Shown here: positions 1 through 6,435 of the stretch, piece by piece | How positions within the stretch are numbered: the stretch's first letter is position 1 | Layout: every line of letters begins with the position of its first letter | NCBI GenBank assembly: GCA_026914095.1 | Contig: JAPPIY010000284.1 | Location: forward strand, 8,556-16,662 | Origin: Oligoflexia bacterium | GTDB lineage: Bacteria; Bdellovibrionota; Bdellovibrionia; Bdellovibrionales; UBA1609 | Direction of reading: 5' to 3' | Length of the DNA stretch: 8,107 nucleotides | Notes under the pieces: model-generated | Seen by the model: the letters and a program-made list of their open reading frames with translations, nothing else | Told to the model about the DNA's origin: nothing | Database searches by the model: none | Made by a program: the position numbers and the translations under genes

Positions 1-43
1 TTTTGCGGCTAACCTTTTTACGGCTTGTTCTTTTTGTTGCCAT
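1..43 (-). CDS. N-terminus of a small basic, histone-like protein (partial)
   Basis: The first 14 codons are visible on the minus strand, reading MATKRTSRKKVSRK, and the gene continues past the left edge of the window. The start is well supported: ATG at 43-41 is preceded by AGGAGG (reverse complement of 50-55) with a 6-nt spacer. Seven of the 14 residues are Lys or Arg. Such a run fits a DNA-binding tail such as a histone H1-like nucleoid protein, but a small basic ribosomal-type protein is equally possible from so few residues. It is transcribed divergently from the gene at 315. The start is sure; the family is not. Confidence 0.7.
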   Translation of the reverse strand, partial: MATKRTSRKKVSRK

Positions 44-314
44 AATAAACCTCCTGTTGTTTTTTGAAGATTAAGAAAAACTCTTAATTTTCAATTTATT
101 TCTTAAGTGTTTATCTAAAAATCTAATTCGTCAAATATTTTTTAACATATTTTGTAATATTTTTATGTAATAGCGCTTTTTTAAAGTTTTTTGTTCTTGA
201 TTGAGATAATTTTTATTTTCTTAATTTTGTCCTATAACCTTTATTTAAGGGCTTTTTCAAGAAAATTTTTAATATTTTAAAGAGCGGGAAACTTATTTGC
301 TAAGATTTAAATAG
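44..314. other. Divergent AT-rich intergenic region
   Basis: About 270 nt separate the divergent starts at 43 (minus) and 315 (plus). The region is very A/T-rich, with poly-T runs. It must hold the promoters of both transcription units, but no well-matched -35/-10 pair stands out. A weak plus-strand -10 candidate is TATAAC at 233-238. A TTGACG-like hexamer lies on the minus strand at 129-134. No ORF, RNA gene or mobile-element end was recognised here. Confidence 0.5.
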
Positions 315-1043
315 ATGTTTGTTTTACAAATTTTATTTCTGGCTTGGCTATCCTTAAGTCTTATAAAAGAAATGTTTTTTTTAAACTTAATCTCTATAAA
401 AGCAAAAAGAGGCTTATCAGCCTCACTGTTATTTTATTTTTTATTTGCGATTTTTTATGTCCAACCATCCTCTTTTTCTATTATTTTCTTTTTATTTCCC
501 TGTGGTTTCCTCTTGTTTCTATTTTTTTTCTTAAAAAGGCAGGAAGAAAAAAACTTGCTGTTTCAATTAGGCTCTTTAATTCTTCCCTTAGAATCGGGAA
601 TGAAATCAGGCTTAAGTTTTCTTAACGCTTGGCAAAAAAGCCTTAAAGAAATAAAATTAAAAAAGATCAAAGATAAATTGCAAAACTTTACTCAAGTCTT
701 TCAGTATCAAAAAGAATTTCACTATCCTGAAGATAAACAGGTGGAGATTTTTATAAAAGACCTTATTTTAATCTATCAAAGCTCTCATCCCCTAAAAAGA
801 TTACAGCATTTAAGAAGAAAAGTAAAAATTGAATTGGCTTTTCGGGTAAAAAGCCAGCGAGCTTTACTGCAAGTTCGCTGGCAATCGGGAATTTTATGCT
901 TTTTTTATATAGGACTGTTGGCTTGGACAGTTACAGCTCATGGACAAAAATACATTTCTCTTATTCTCAGTTCTCTGCTCTTATTTACAATAGGTTTGAT
1001 TTGGATATTAAAAACAGGGAGGCAAATGAAATGGTCTGTTTAG
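315..1043 (+). CDS. TadB-like GspF-domain membrane protein
   Basis: This 242-residue protein looks like the inner-membrane platform protein TadB of Tad/Flp pilus or type II-like secretion systems. Hydrophobic segments lie near residues 2-20, 37-50 and 54-73, followed by a cytoplasmic region of about 82-188 that fits one T2SSF (GspF) domain. Two more membrane segments follow (about 190-207 and 213-232), and the protein ends in a basic tail. It is shorter than a usual TadB (about 300 aa). An in-frame TAG lies directly before the ATG at 315, so the frame cannot extend upstream. No clear Shine-Dalgarno is visible. It is the first gene of the run; no TadA/CpaF ATPase lies beside it, so the ATPase must be encoded elsewhere if the system works. 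The next gene, TadC-like, overlaps its end. Family assignment is by topology and pattern, not by a diagnostic motif. Confidence 0.6.
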   Translation: MFVLQILFLAWLSLSLIKEMFFLNLISIKAKRGLSASLLFYFLFAIFYVQPSSFSIIFFLFPCGFLLFLFFFLKRQEEKNLLFQLGSLILPLESGMKSGLSFLNAWQKSLKEIKLKKIKDKLQNFTQVFQYQKEFHYPEDKQVEIFIKDLILIYQSSHPLKRLQHLRRKVKIELAFRVKSQRALLQVRWQSGILCFFYIGLLAWTVTAHGQKYISLILSSLLLFTIGLIWILKTGRQMKWSV

Positions 1044-1462
1044 CTCCTCCTCTTCAAGCGGTTTTGGAGATTCGTCTTTTGATAGAGAATGGAAATTCGG
1101 TTTCTCAAGCCATTCGTTTATACTCTCAAAGAAACGGAGAAGAGGATTTGGCTAAAGAGTTAGGGGTGTGGTTATTTGCCCAATCTGCCGGAAAAAAATA
1201 TGAAAATAAAATTTTTGACACTTTTTATAGAAAAAGGCTTTTAGAAATTTTAAACCAAGGCTTAAAAGGAGAGGCTGTTTTATCCTCTTTGTCGGATCTA
1301 GAGGAAGATCTCATTTTTATAAGCAATGAAGATTTGGAGCAACATATACAAAAACTGCCCCTAATTAGCCTCATCCCTTTAATGTTGTTTGAGTTTCCCG
1401 CCTTTTTTCTGCTTTTAGCGGGCCCTCTTTTGTTAAACCTCTTATATGCTCTTCAAAATTAG
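1031..1462 (+). CDS. TadC-like, short GspF-domain membrane protein
   Basis: Starting at the ATG at 1031, this is a 143-residue protein. GGGAGG at 1017-1022 lies 8 nt upstream, which favours this start over longer in-frame readings into the previous gene. The first 105 residues are a soluble helical region resembling one T2SSF domain. The C-terminus (about 109-139) is a long hydrophobic segment with PLMLFEFPAFFLLLAGP at 116-132, which closely matches the typical end of TadC proteins (KxxFPLxLFxFPAxFxxLxGP). A normal TadC is about 300 aa with N-terminal membrane helices; those are missing here, so this is a compact version. It probably pairs with the upstream TadB-like protein, which it overlaps by 13 nt. 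The overlap suggests translational coupling. Confidence 0.6.
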   Translation: MVCLAPPLQAVLEIRLLIENGNSVSQAIRLYSQRNGEEDLAKELGVWLFAQSAGKKYENKIFDTFYRKRLLEILNQGLKGEAVLSSLSDLEEDLIFISNEDLEQHIQKLPLISLIPLMLFEFPAFFLLLAGPLLLNLLYALQN

Positions 1463-1877
1463 GAGAAGAAGTTTGTTTTATTGCCTGCTTTTTTTTGCTA
1501 TTTTTAATTTCTCATTAAAAGCTCTCCCTTTAGACAGTATTTTAAAGGCAAATGACACAGTAAGTCTAAAGCGATTGGCTCAACACTATAATCAAAAGAT
1601 TTTTTTAGAAAAATTATGTAAAAAACAAAAAGAAAGGGGGAAAATTCCAAAAGCTTGCTATAAATTATCTTTAAATGCTGATCTTTGGTGCTTAAATTTA
1701 AAATTAGAAGATCCAAGACTTTTAAAGAGTTTAGAAAAGGCTTTAAAATCCAAGCTCTTATCTCAAAAATGCAAGGAGCATCTTCAAGAGCGGAAAAAAA
1801 TCTTAACTTATAGGCAGTCCGACTTTTTACTGCCTGAATTAAAAAATTACTTTGCAGTTGAAAAGCCTTTCTTTTAA
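1446..1877 (+). CDS. Small secreted protein with four cysteines, unknown function
   Basis: I do not recognise this family. The ATG at 1446 gives 143 residues with a clear Sec-type signal peptide: a basic stretch at 4-8 (KIRRR), a hydrophobic core at about 9-22, and a likely cleavage after SLKA (residue 26). The mature part is rich in Lys, Leu and Glu, probably helical, and has four cysteines (C58, C71, C82, C109) that could form disulfides in the periplasm. The start overlaps the TadC-like gene by 17 nt. An alternative TTG at 1473 has AGGAGAAG just upstream and would shorten the basic n-region. Its position between TadC-like and kinase genes suggests a periplasmic partner of that system, by context only. 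Confidence 0.65.
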   Translation: MLFKIRRRSLFYCLLFFAIFNFSLKALPLDSILKANDTVSLKRLAQHYNQKIFLEKLCKKQKERGKIPKACYKLSLNADLWCLNLKLEDPRLLKSLEKALKSKLLSQKCKEHLQERKKILTYRQSDFLLPELKNYFAVEKPFF

Positions 1878-1887
1878 AACAGGGAGG

Positions 1888-2991
1888 ATGCCTTTTTTAA
1901 AAAATGACAAGCCGCCTAAAAGACTTTTTGGAAAGGGGCTTGAATATGAAATTCTATTTCCTTTTAAACAAACGGCTGATAAACAGATCTTTAAAGCCTT
2001 GAGAAAAGATCCCTCTACAGGATTAAAACAAGAGGTTCTTGTTAAAATATTTTTGGAGGATACTAAAGCTTATCAAGAAGAGTTTGAATCTCTATCGCAG
2101 GTAAGCTCCCCTTACTGTGTTCGTCTTTTTTGTTTTGAGAGCTTTAACGGCAAAAAAGCTTTAATTTTAGAATATATAAAAGGTGTCAGTCTTTTTCAGT
2201 TGATAGAAAACTTTCATTTAAAACAAGAGGAAGTCTCACATATTTTAGAATCTATTTATAAAGGCTTAGAGAGCCTGAGCCAGCAAGGCTTATGCCATGG
2301 GGATCTAAGTTTAGATAACATTTTAATTGATGAAACAGCCCAAGTGAAACTCATTGACTTTGGCAAAGCCAATTATGAAAAAGAGCTAAAAGGAACTCCG
2401 CCTTTTGTCGCTCCAGAAGTTTTAAAAGGCTTTTGTCCCAATTTTTTATCTGATCTTTACTCCTTAGGAGTTATTGAAACCCTTATAAAAAGCCCTTATC
2501 CTCTTTCTCCACTAAAAGAAATGAAGTCGGAATGCTTCATCAGTAAAAGCCCTCTTTTATCCCTAGACCCCATAAAAAGGTTTTTTCCCTATACGGATAC
2601 TTTACAGGCTAAGAATTTAAAATCTCTCTCTTTTAAAGTGAAGGAACTGCTTTCTGTTATAGAATCCAGAAGATGTCCAACAGCTAAAAACTTACAAACA
2701 GGCCCTTCCTCTTTTCAGTTTATAAAATTTTTCCTTTTATTGCTTTTGTTTCATTTGATGGGAGCTTTTCATCCTCAAGAGAAAACTTATGGTCTATTGA
2801 AGGTCTACACCAATGAATGGTTTATTTTGCAAATAGGAAATTTAAGCTCCTACACTCCATTAAAATTGCCTCTAAGACAAGGCTGGCATTGGATTGAATG
2901 GAAAAGCAACCGCTCTAAAGGAAAGAAAAAAATTTTTATTTCCAAAGGGAAGTCCTTGTCTTTAAACGATCAACATCTTATCTATAGATAA
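1888..2991 (+). CDS. Membrane-anchored Ser/Thr protein kinase-like protein with PEGA-like tail
   Basis: From the ATG at 1888 this is 367 residues. An eukaryotic-type kinase domain covers about 20-265. The beta-3 lysine is in LVKIF (K53), the catalytic loop is HGDLSLDN (H137, D139, N144), DFG is at 157-159, APE at 175-177, and SDLYSLGV at 188-195 is the helix-F region. The glycine-rich loop is not canonical, and the usual HRD is HGD, so this is a non-RD kinase. A single membrane helix follows (about 276-293). A C-terminal domain from about 302 contains YTPLKLPLRQGWHWIEW, as in PEGA domains, and would lie outside the inner membrane. The start is uncertain: GGGAGG abuts this ATG with no spacer, and the frame stays open to TTG codons at 1852 and 1858, which lack an SD. 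The key catalytic Asp/Asn residues are present, so activity is plausible. Confidence 0.8.
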   Translation: MPFLKNDKPPKRLFGKGLEYEILFPFKQTADKQIFKALRKDPSTGLKQEVLVKIFLEDTKAYQEEFESLSQVSSPYCVRLFCFESFNGKKALILEYIKGVSLFQLIENFHLKQEEVSHILESIYKGLESLSQQGLCHGDLSLDNILIDETAQVKLIDFGKANYEKELKGTPPFVAPEVLKGFCPNFLSDLYSLGVIETLIKSPYPLSPLKEMKSECFISKSPLLSLDPIKRFFPYTDTLQAKNLKSLSFKVKELLSVIESRRCPTAKNLQTGPSSFQFIKFFLLLLLFHLMGAFHPQEKTYGLLKVYTNEWFILQIGNLSSYTPLKLPLRQGWHWIEWKSNRSKGKKKIFISKGKSLSLNDQHLIYR

Positions 2992-2993
2992 GA

Positions 2994-3755
2994 ATGGATT
3001 GGTTTTACATTTTTTTGGGTTTTTTACAGGGAGTCACAGAGTTTTTGCCTATTTCAAGCTCTGGCCATTTGTTTTTAGCAAAAAAGCTCTTAAATACGGA
3101 AGAGCTTTCCCTCTCTTTTGTATTATTGGTTCATTTAGCCACTTTTTTTTCTATTCTTGTCGTTTTTTTTAAAGACATCAAGCAATTGTTTTTTAAATTT
3201 TTTCAACAGCCTCTCTTATTTTTTAAGCTCTTAATTTCTCTGATACCAACTTTAATCGTTGGATTGTTTTTTAGATCTCTTGTAGAGCAAAGCTTTGAAA
3301 AAAATCTAATCTCTCTAGGTTTTTTAATCTCCGGCATCTTGCTTTTTTCCCTCTTTTTTATAAAACAAAAACAAAAATCATTAGAAAAGATGAGTTTTCT
3401 ACAGGCTTTTTTAATTGGAGTTATGCAGGCTCTAGCCGTTTTACCGGGTTTTTCCCGCTCAGCTTTAACTATCATTGCTGGGCTTTACTGTGGTTTATCC
3501 GCCCGCTCAGCCGTGTTTTTTAGTTTTTTAATCTCTCTCCCTGTCATTGCCGGATCTAGTTTGGTTGATTTTTACAATAGCCCGCCAAAGCTGTCCGCAA
3601 ATATAACAGCAGAGCTTAGTCTTTCTTTTTTAACCGCTTTTATTACAGGAATCTTAAGTTTATTTTTTGTTTTAAAATCGGCGCAAAGCCATAAGTTAAA
3701 ATTTTTCAGCTTTTATTTGATTCCTTTAAGTTTGCTAGTGTTTCTTGTCTTATGA
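2994..3755 (+). CDS. uppP: Undecaprenyl-diphosphate phosphatase (UppP/BacA)
   Basis: This integral membrane enzyme dephosphorylates undecaprenyl pyrophosphate, recycling the lipid carrier for peptidoglycan and other envelope polymers; excess gives bacitracin resistance. Both family signatures are present: QGVTEFLPISSSGHL at residues 12-26, with the catalytic-region Glu16 and His25, and PGFSRSALT at 151-159, with Arg155. The hydrophobic profile gives about seven to eight membrane helices over 253 residues, slightly shorter than the roughly 270 aa usual for the family but with no obvious loss. The ATG at 2994 lies two bases after the kinase-like gene's stop, so the gene is probably translated from the same mRNA. 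No SD is evident, consistent with coupling. The link between uppP and the kinase/Tad-like genes is by position only. Confidence 0.95.
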   Translation: MDWFYIFLGFLQGVTEFLPISSSGHLFLAKKLLNTEELSLSFVLLVHLATFFSILVVFFKDIKQLFFKFFQQPLLFFKLLISLIPTLIVGLFFRSLVEQSFEKNLISLGFLISGILLFSLFFIKQKQKSLEKMSFLQAFLIGVMQALAVLPGFSRSALTIIAGLYCGLSARSAVFFSFLISLPVIAGSSLVDFYNSPPKLSANITAELSLSFLTAFITGILSLFFVLKSAQSHKLKFFSFYLIPLSLLVFLVL

Positions 3756-3889
3756 CTTTCTGTCTGACTTGAATTGTAAGGTTTTTAGTCTGAGGGGGGC
3801 ATCTTTATAAAAAAGATATCAACTTTGATTAAAGAAGAAAATTTAACCTTAAACTTTTTCCATAGAGTCAGTGTTTATAAAATACCCTA

Positions 3890-4177
3890 ATTATCACTAA
3901 ACTTTAAAAATAAGTCAGCTTTGAACATAGAGTGACTGAAAATGGCCCTGTGGAAAAATAGGGAATTGTATATTTAATTTCGCATAAAAAGCCTTTAAGC
4001 TGAGGAAATATAAGGAGTTTCAGACTATATGGCCCAGAAAAAAATAAAAAGATAAAGTTACACTGAAAAGAAATGTAAAAAACTTCTAAAAAACAAGCAA
4101 GTAAAGGAAATAAAGCGAAATCAAGTCTATAATTCCCGAAGAATATATGTCTGAAATTTTTAAAGTTTAGTGATTAT
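3890..4177. mobile_element. Older inverted-repeat element (outer), interrupted by a MITE
   Basis: CACTAAACTTTAAAAAT at 3895-3911 is perfectly inverted at 4156-4172 (17 bp). Directly outside the two arms lies ATTAT (3890-3894 and 4173-4177), which would be a 5-bp target duplication. Removing the inner insertion with one copy of its target repeat leaves about 93 bp with no coding capacity, as in a MITE or a long hairpin. Because the region is A/T-rich, the 5-bp repeat alone is weak evidence; the 17-bp arms are the stronger part. Confidence 0.55.
3961..4137 (+). mobile_element. Non-autonomous IS derivative (MITE), copy 1, 177 bp
   Basis: The left end reads GGGAATTGTATATTTAATTT and the right end, inverted, reads GGGAATTATAGACTTGATTT, with further matches inward (about 22 of 28). 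The 8-bp flanks are GAAAAATA (3953-3960) and GAAGAATA (4138-4145), a target duplication with one mismatch. The last 50 bp match the left end of the 7640 copy at about 80%. Inside, an SD-like TAAGGAG (4011-4017) precedes a 9-codon micro-ORF (ATG at 4029, stop at 4053). This is probably the remnant of the transposase start, which would make the transposase strand plus. No complete transposase is encoded, so it can move only in trans. Confidence 0.8.
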
Positions 4178-4194
4178 AAAGAAGACAGAAAAGC

Positions 4195-4223
4195 TTGTTT
4201 TATAAATAGCTTTGTTTTATAAA
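4195..4223 (+). promoter_or_regulatory. Putative etfB promoter giving a leaderless mRNA
   Basis: TTGTTT (4195-4200) and TATAAA (4218-4223) are spaced by 17 nt. The expected transcription start, about 7 nt after the -10, falls on or beside the A of the etfB ATG at 4230. No Shine-Dalgarno lies in front of that ATG, which agrees with a leaderless message. The segment is also a near-perfect tandem repeat: GCTTGTTTTATAAAT at 4193-4207 and GCTTTGTTTTATAAAT at 4209-4224. A second possible -10 is therefore TATAAA at 4201-4206. Confidence 0.45.
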
Positions 4224-4229
4224 TTCACT

Positions 4230-4979
4230 ATGAATATTGTAGTTCCTATCAAGCAAGTCCCCGATACTGGGCTTAATTTGCAGGTGAAAGAATCTCAGAT
4301 TGATGAGAGCCGCTTGAAATGGGTTCTATCGCCTTACGATGAATTTGCCTTAGAATCCGCTTTGCAACTGAAGCAAGAGCTACAAGCTCAGCTCATTGTC
4401 ATCACATTAGGGCCTGAAAGAGCGAAAGAGGCTCTCTTAACCGCCTTAGCTTTAGGGGCGGATACCGCTTATCACTTGTTAGTGGGTAAGATGCCGCAGG
4501 ATCCTTTAAGCATCGCCGAAGGCTTAAAAACAAAAATAAAGGAGCTTTCTGATATTTCTCTTGTCTTTTGCGGAAAACTTTCTACAGACAGCAATAATTT
4601 TGCTGTGCCTCAAATGCTGGCCCAGCTTTTGGCTTTTCCTTTTGTAAGCAATGTCAATAAATTAGAATATAAAGATCCCTCTTTCACTTTAAGCCGGGAA
4701 TGCGGAGCGGGGGTGGAAGAGGTCTTACAAGCTCGGCTTCCTTTGCTGATTTCAGCAGATAAAGGATTAAACACCCCCCGTTATCCTTCCCTTCCTGGGA
4801 TTATGAAAGCCAAAAAAAAGCCTCTTCATACAGAAAAAATAGAAGTGAAGGAAAATATCACATTAAAAAGCTCAAGCCCGCCTCCAGAAAAACAAGCGCC
4901 TTATATTATAAAGGGAAGCCATGAAGAGCAGGCGGCAGAGCTGATTAAAATTTTAAAAGAAAAGGAAAAATTTTTATGA
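4230..4979 (+). CDS. etfB: Electron transfer flavoprotein, beta subunit
   Basis: EtfB pairs with EtfA to form the FAD-containing heterodimer that takes electrons from acyl-CoA and related dehydrogenases and passes them to ETF:quinone oxidoreductase; EtfB normally binds AMP. The 249-residue protein has family hallmarks: VPIKQVPDTG at 5-14, SPYDEFALE at 34-42, LVFCGKLSTDSNN at 111-123 in the nucleotide-binding region, and NTPRYPSLPGIMKAKKKP at 181-198. The length is normal for the family. The Asp-rich AMP loop (usually close to DGDTAQV) reads STDSNNFAV, somewhat divergent. I use the ATG at 4230 because homologues begin MxIxVxIKQVPD; a TTG 18 nt upstream is in frame but adds no conserved residues. 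No SD is present. Its stop overlaps the etfA start. Confidence 0.95.
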   Translation: MNIVVPIKQVPDTGLNLQVKESQIDESRLKWVLSPYDEFALESALQLKQELQAQLIVITLGPERAKEALLTALALGADTAYHLLVGKMPQDPLSIAEGLKTKIKELSDISLVFCGKLSTDSNNFAVPQMLAQLLAFPFVSNVNKLEYKDPSFTLSRECGAGVEEVLQARLPLLISADKGLNTPRYPSLPGIMKAKKKPLHTEKIEVKENITLKSSSPPPEKQAPYIIKGSHEEQAAELIKILKEKEKFL

Positions 4980-5911
4980 AACTTTTAGTCATTATAGACA
5001 GTGAAAAATCGGGCTTAAAAACTTCAGACTTGAGCTTATTAGGTTTTTTTGAACAACAAGAGGCTTTAGAGCTTTCCGCTTTTGCTTTAGGCGAAGAGCC
5101 GGAGAATCTTTCAGAGATTCCTTTAGCCTTAAAGTGTGTTTTTTTTCATAGGGATTTACAATTTTACAATCCTATAGGGTATTCTGCTGTTTTAAAGTCT
5201 TATTTAGAAAAAAACTCCTTTGATTTTATTGTTTCAACAGCCAGCTTAAAAACAAAAGATTACTTTCCTTATTTAACAGCCAGTTTAAAAGCCGTTTTTT
5301 TAAATGAGATTCAGAGTTTAGAGATAAAAGAGGAAGGCAGTTTAGTTAAAAAAACAACTTATTCGGGAAAAATTCGCTCTGAATTTGAATGCTCTAATAA
5401 CTCTCCTGTTTTTTGTCTTTTTCCAGCCAATCAGTTAAAAGGGGATTACAAAAAAGGGCAGGATTTTAAAAACTTTGAATGCGCTTTGCCGGAAAATCCC
5501 ATTCAGCATGTAGAATTTAAAAAACCAGACAAGCCCATTCAAGATTTAAGCGAAGCGGAAATTATCGTTTCAGGCGGGCGAGGTATGCAAAATGGAGAGA
5601 ATTTTAAAATGTTAGAAGAGTTGGCGTTAGCAATGGGCGGAGTGGTGGGGGCTTCCCGGGCCGTAACGGATGCCGGCTGGCAACCTTACAGCCGGCAAGT
5701 GGGACAAACCGGTAAAACCGTGTCCCCTAAACTTTATATAGCTTGTGGAATCTCCGGAGCCATTCAGCATTTAGCGGGCATGCAATCCAGCCGTGTCATT
5801 GTCGCTATCAACAAAGACGCTGAGGCTCCCATTTTTCAAAAATGCTCTTACGGTTTGGTGGCTGATCTGTTTGAAGTTATCCCTCTTCTCATCAAGGCCT
5901 TGAAAAAGTAA
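4976..5911 (+). CDS. etfA: Electron transfer flavoprotein, alpha subunit
   Basis: EtfA carries the FAD of the ETF heterodimer. The C-terminal FAD domain is fully conserved over about 195-311: SGGRGM at 199-204, GASRAVTDAGW at 225-235, QVGQTGKTVSP at 241-251, GISGAIQH at 258-265 and INKDAEAPIF at 278-287. The N-terminal domain (1-185) is more divergent and has an unusually low-similarity look around 80-110, where homologues usually carry a Gly/Ala-rich APRxAA motif; here it reads KDYFPYLTASL. The ATG overlaps the etfB stop by 4 nt (ATGA at 4976-4979), so the two are co-translated. AAGGA about 10 nt upstream is a weak SD. No hairpin terminator is obvious after the stop. Confidence 0.95.
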   Translation: MKLLVIIDSEKSGLKTSDLSLLGFFEQQEALELSAFALGEEPENLSEIPLALKCVFFHRDLQFYNPIGYSAVLKSYLEKNSFDFIVSTASLKTKDYFPYLTASLKAVFLNEIQSLEIKEEGSLVKKTTYSGKIRSEFECSNNSPVFCLFPANQLKGDYKKGQDFKNFECALPENPIQHVEFKKPDKPIQDLSEAEIIVSGGRGMQNGENFKMLEELALAMGGVVGASRAVTDAGWQPYSRQVGQTGKTVSPKLYIACGISGAIQHLAGMQSSRVIVAINKDAEAPIFQKCSYGLVADLFEVIPLLIKALKK

Positions 5912-6017
5912 CTTCATACTTACTTTATCTTTTTACAAAAGTGGATATTCAATTTTGAACAATCGGTTTGAGCAACCCTTTTTTTATCTTTCCCATTGGT
6001 GAAATTGAACTTTCTTT

Positions 6018-6087
6018 TTGAGTAGTCAAAATAAGGATTTGAATAAGATATTCAAATAGTTAAAATAAATTTGATTTGAATAGTCAA
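6018..6087. repeat. Left cluster of TTGA-N4-TCAA dyads
   Basis: TTGAGTAGTCAA lies at 6018-6029 and TTGAATAGTCAA at 6076-6087. Between them, ATTTGAATA and TATTCAAAT form perfect 9-bp arms around a 3-nt centre (6037-6057). These are protein-binding-site-like dyads about 20-40 nt apart. The half-site spacing differs by two bases from the FNR-type TTGAT-N4-ATCAA, so I do not assign a regulator. Confidence 0.45.
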
Positions 6088-6120
6088 TTTAGAGAGCTAT
6101 TATTTTAAAAACCCTTTAAG

Positions 6121-6401
6121 ATCAAGAGTTTTAAGCTTCTCACCACTTGTTTGCTGTCTGACTCAACTCAGCTAATTTAAGTTCATCTTTTTTTGAAAAG
6201 CAGGAATTATATACTTGACACCACATAAAGAATTACAAAACAAAGATAAAGCTTTAAACGGACAGCATTTTATAAAATTCATAGGTGTTTATTTTTCATG
6301 TTTTGTAAAAAATTGCCAACCCCTTTGTGGTTAAAGGCTTTCATGGGAAATTTGCGGTTTTAAGTATATAATTCCTTGAAAAGCTCTAAAACTATCTTGA
6401 T
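6121..6401. repeat. Outer imperfect inverted repeat around the second MITE
   Basis: The left arm is ATCAAGAGTTTTAAGCTT followed by CTCA (6121-6142). The inverted right arm (6377-6401) is ATCAAGATAGTTTTAGAGCTT followed by TTCA, a match with small indels and one mismatch over about 22 bp. Taking out the MITE and one copy of its target repeat leaves about 100 nt that would fold as one long stem-loop. It may be an older MITE, a non-coding RNA, or an attenuator-like structure; the sequence does not decide. Confidence 0.4.
6202..6376. mobile_element. Non-autonomous IS derivative (MITE), copy 2, 175 bp
   Basis: This is the cleanest copy. AGGAATTATATACTT at 6202-6216 is perfectly inverted at 6362-6376 (15 bp), with partial matches inward. 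The same 8 bp, TGAAAAGC, lies immediately outside both ends (6194-6201 and 6377-6384), the signature of a transposition event. The ends match copies 1 and 3. The interior has no ORF of note; it shares only AAAGCCTTTAA with copy 1, at a similar distance from one end. The near-perfect ends suggest a recent insertion. Confidence 0.9.
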
Positions 6402-6435
6402 TAACGCGCTGATCGGAATTTTACAATCCTAAAAA

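Larger units (their letters stand above)
3756..4229. other. uppP-etfB intergenic region
   Basis: This 474-nt gap contains no convincing full gene. From 3890 to 4177 it is filled by two nested inverted-repeat elements, described separately. The remainder is AT-rich sequence at 3756-3889 and an etfB promoter region at 4178-4229. No good intrinsic terminator for the uppP operon was found. CATAGAGT occurs twice as a direct repeat, at 3861 and 3926. Confidence 0.6.

Noticed and set aside
344..625. A 93-codon frame overlapping the TadB-like gene on the same strand
   Set aside because: It lies in another frame inside a gene with membrane-protein features, is Lys/Phe/Leu-rich from local composition, and shows no domain.
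896..1030. Longer N-terminus for the TadC-like gene reaching back to 896
   Set aside because: It overlaps the TadB-like C-terminus for about 150 nt; the ATG at 1031 has a proper GGGAGG at 8 nt.
1504..1716. Minus-strand 70-codon frame
   Set aside because: Antisense to the secreted-protein gene, without SD or recognisable features.
3203..3475. Minus-strand 90-codon frame
   Set aside because: Antisense shadow of uppP, whose family motifs fix the coding strand.
3756..3800. Terminator after uppP
   Set aside because: Only four complementary bases (GACT/AGTC) around a long loop with no T-tract after the second arm.
6018..6087. FNR/CRP or ArgR binding sites
   Set aside because: Half-site spacing is wrong for FNR (TTGA-N6-TCAA) and off by one for ArgR boxes (TGAAT-N4-ATTCA).
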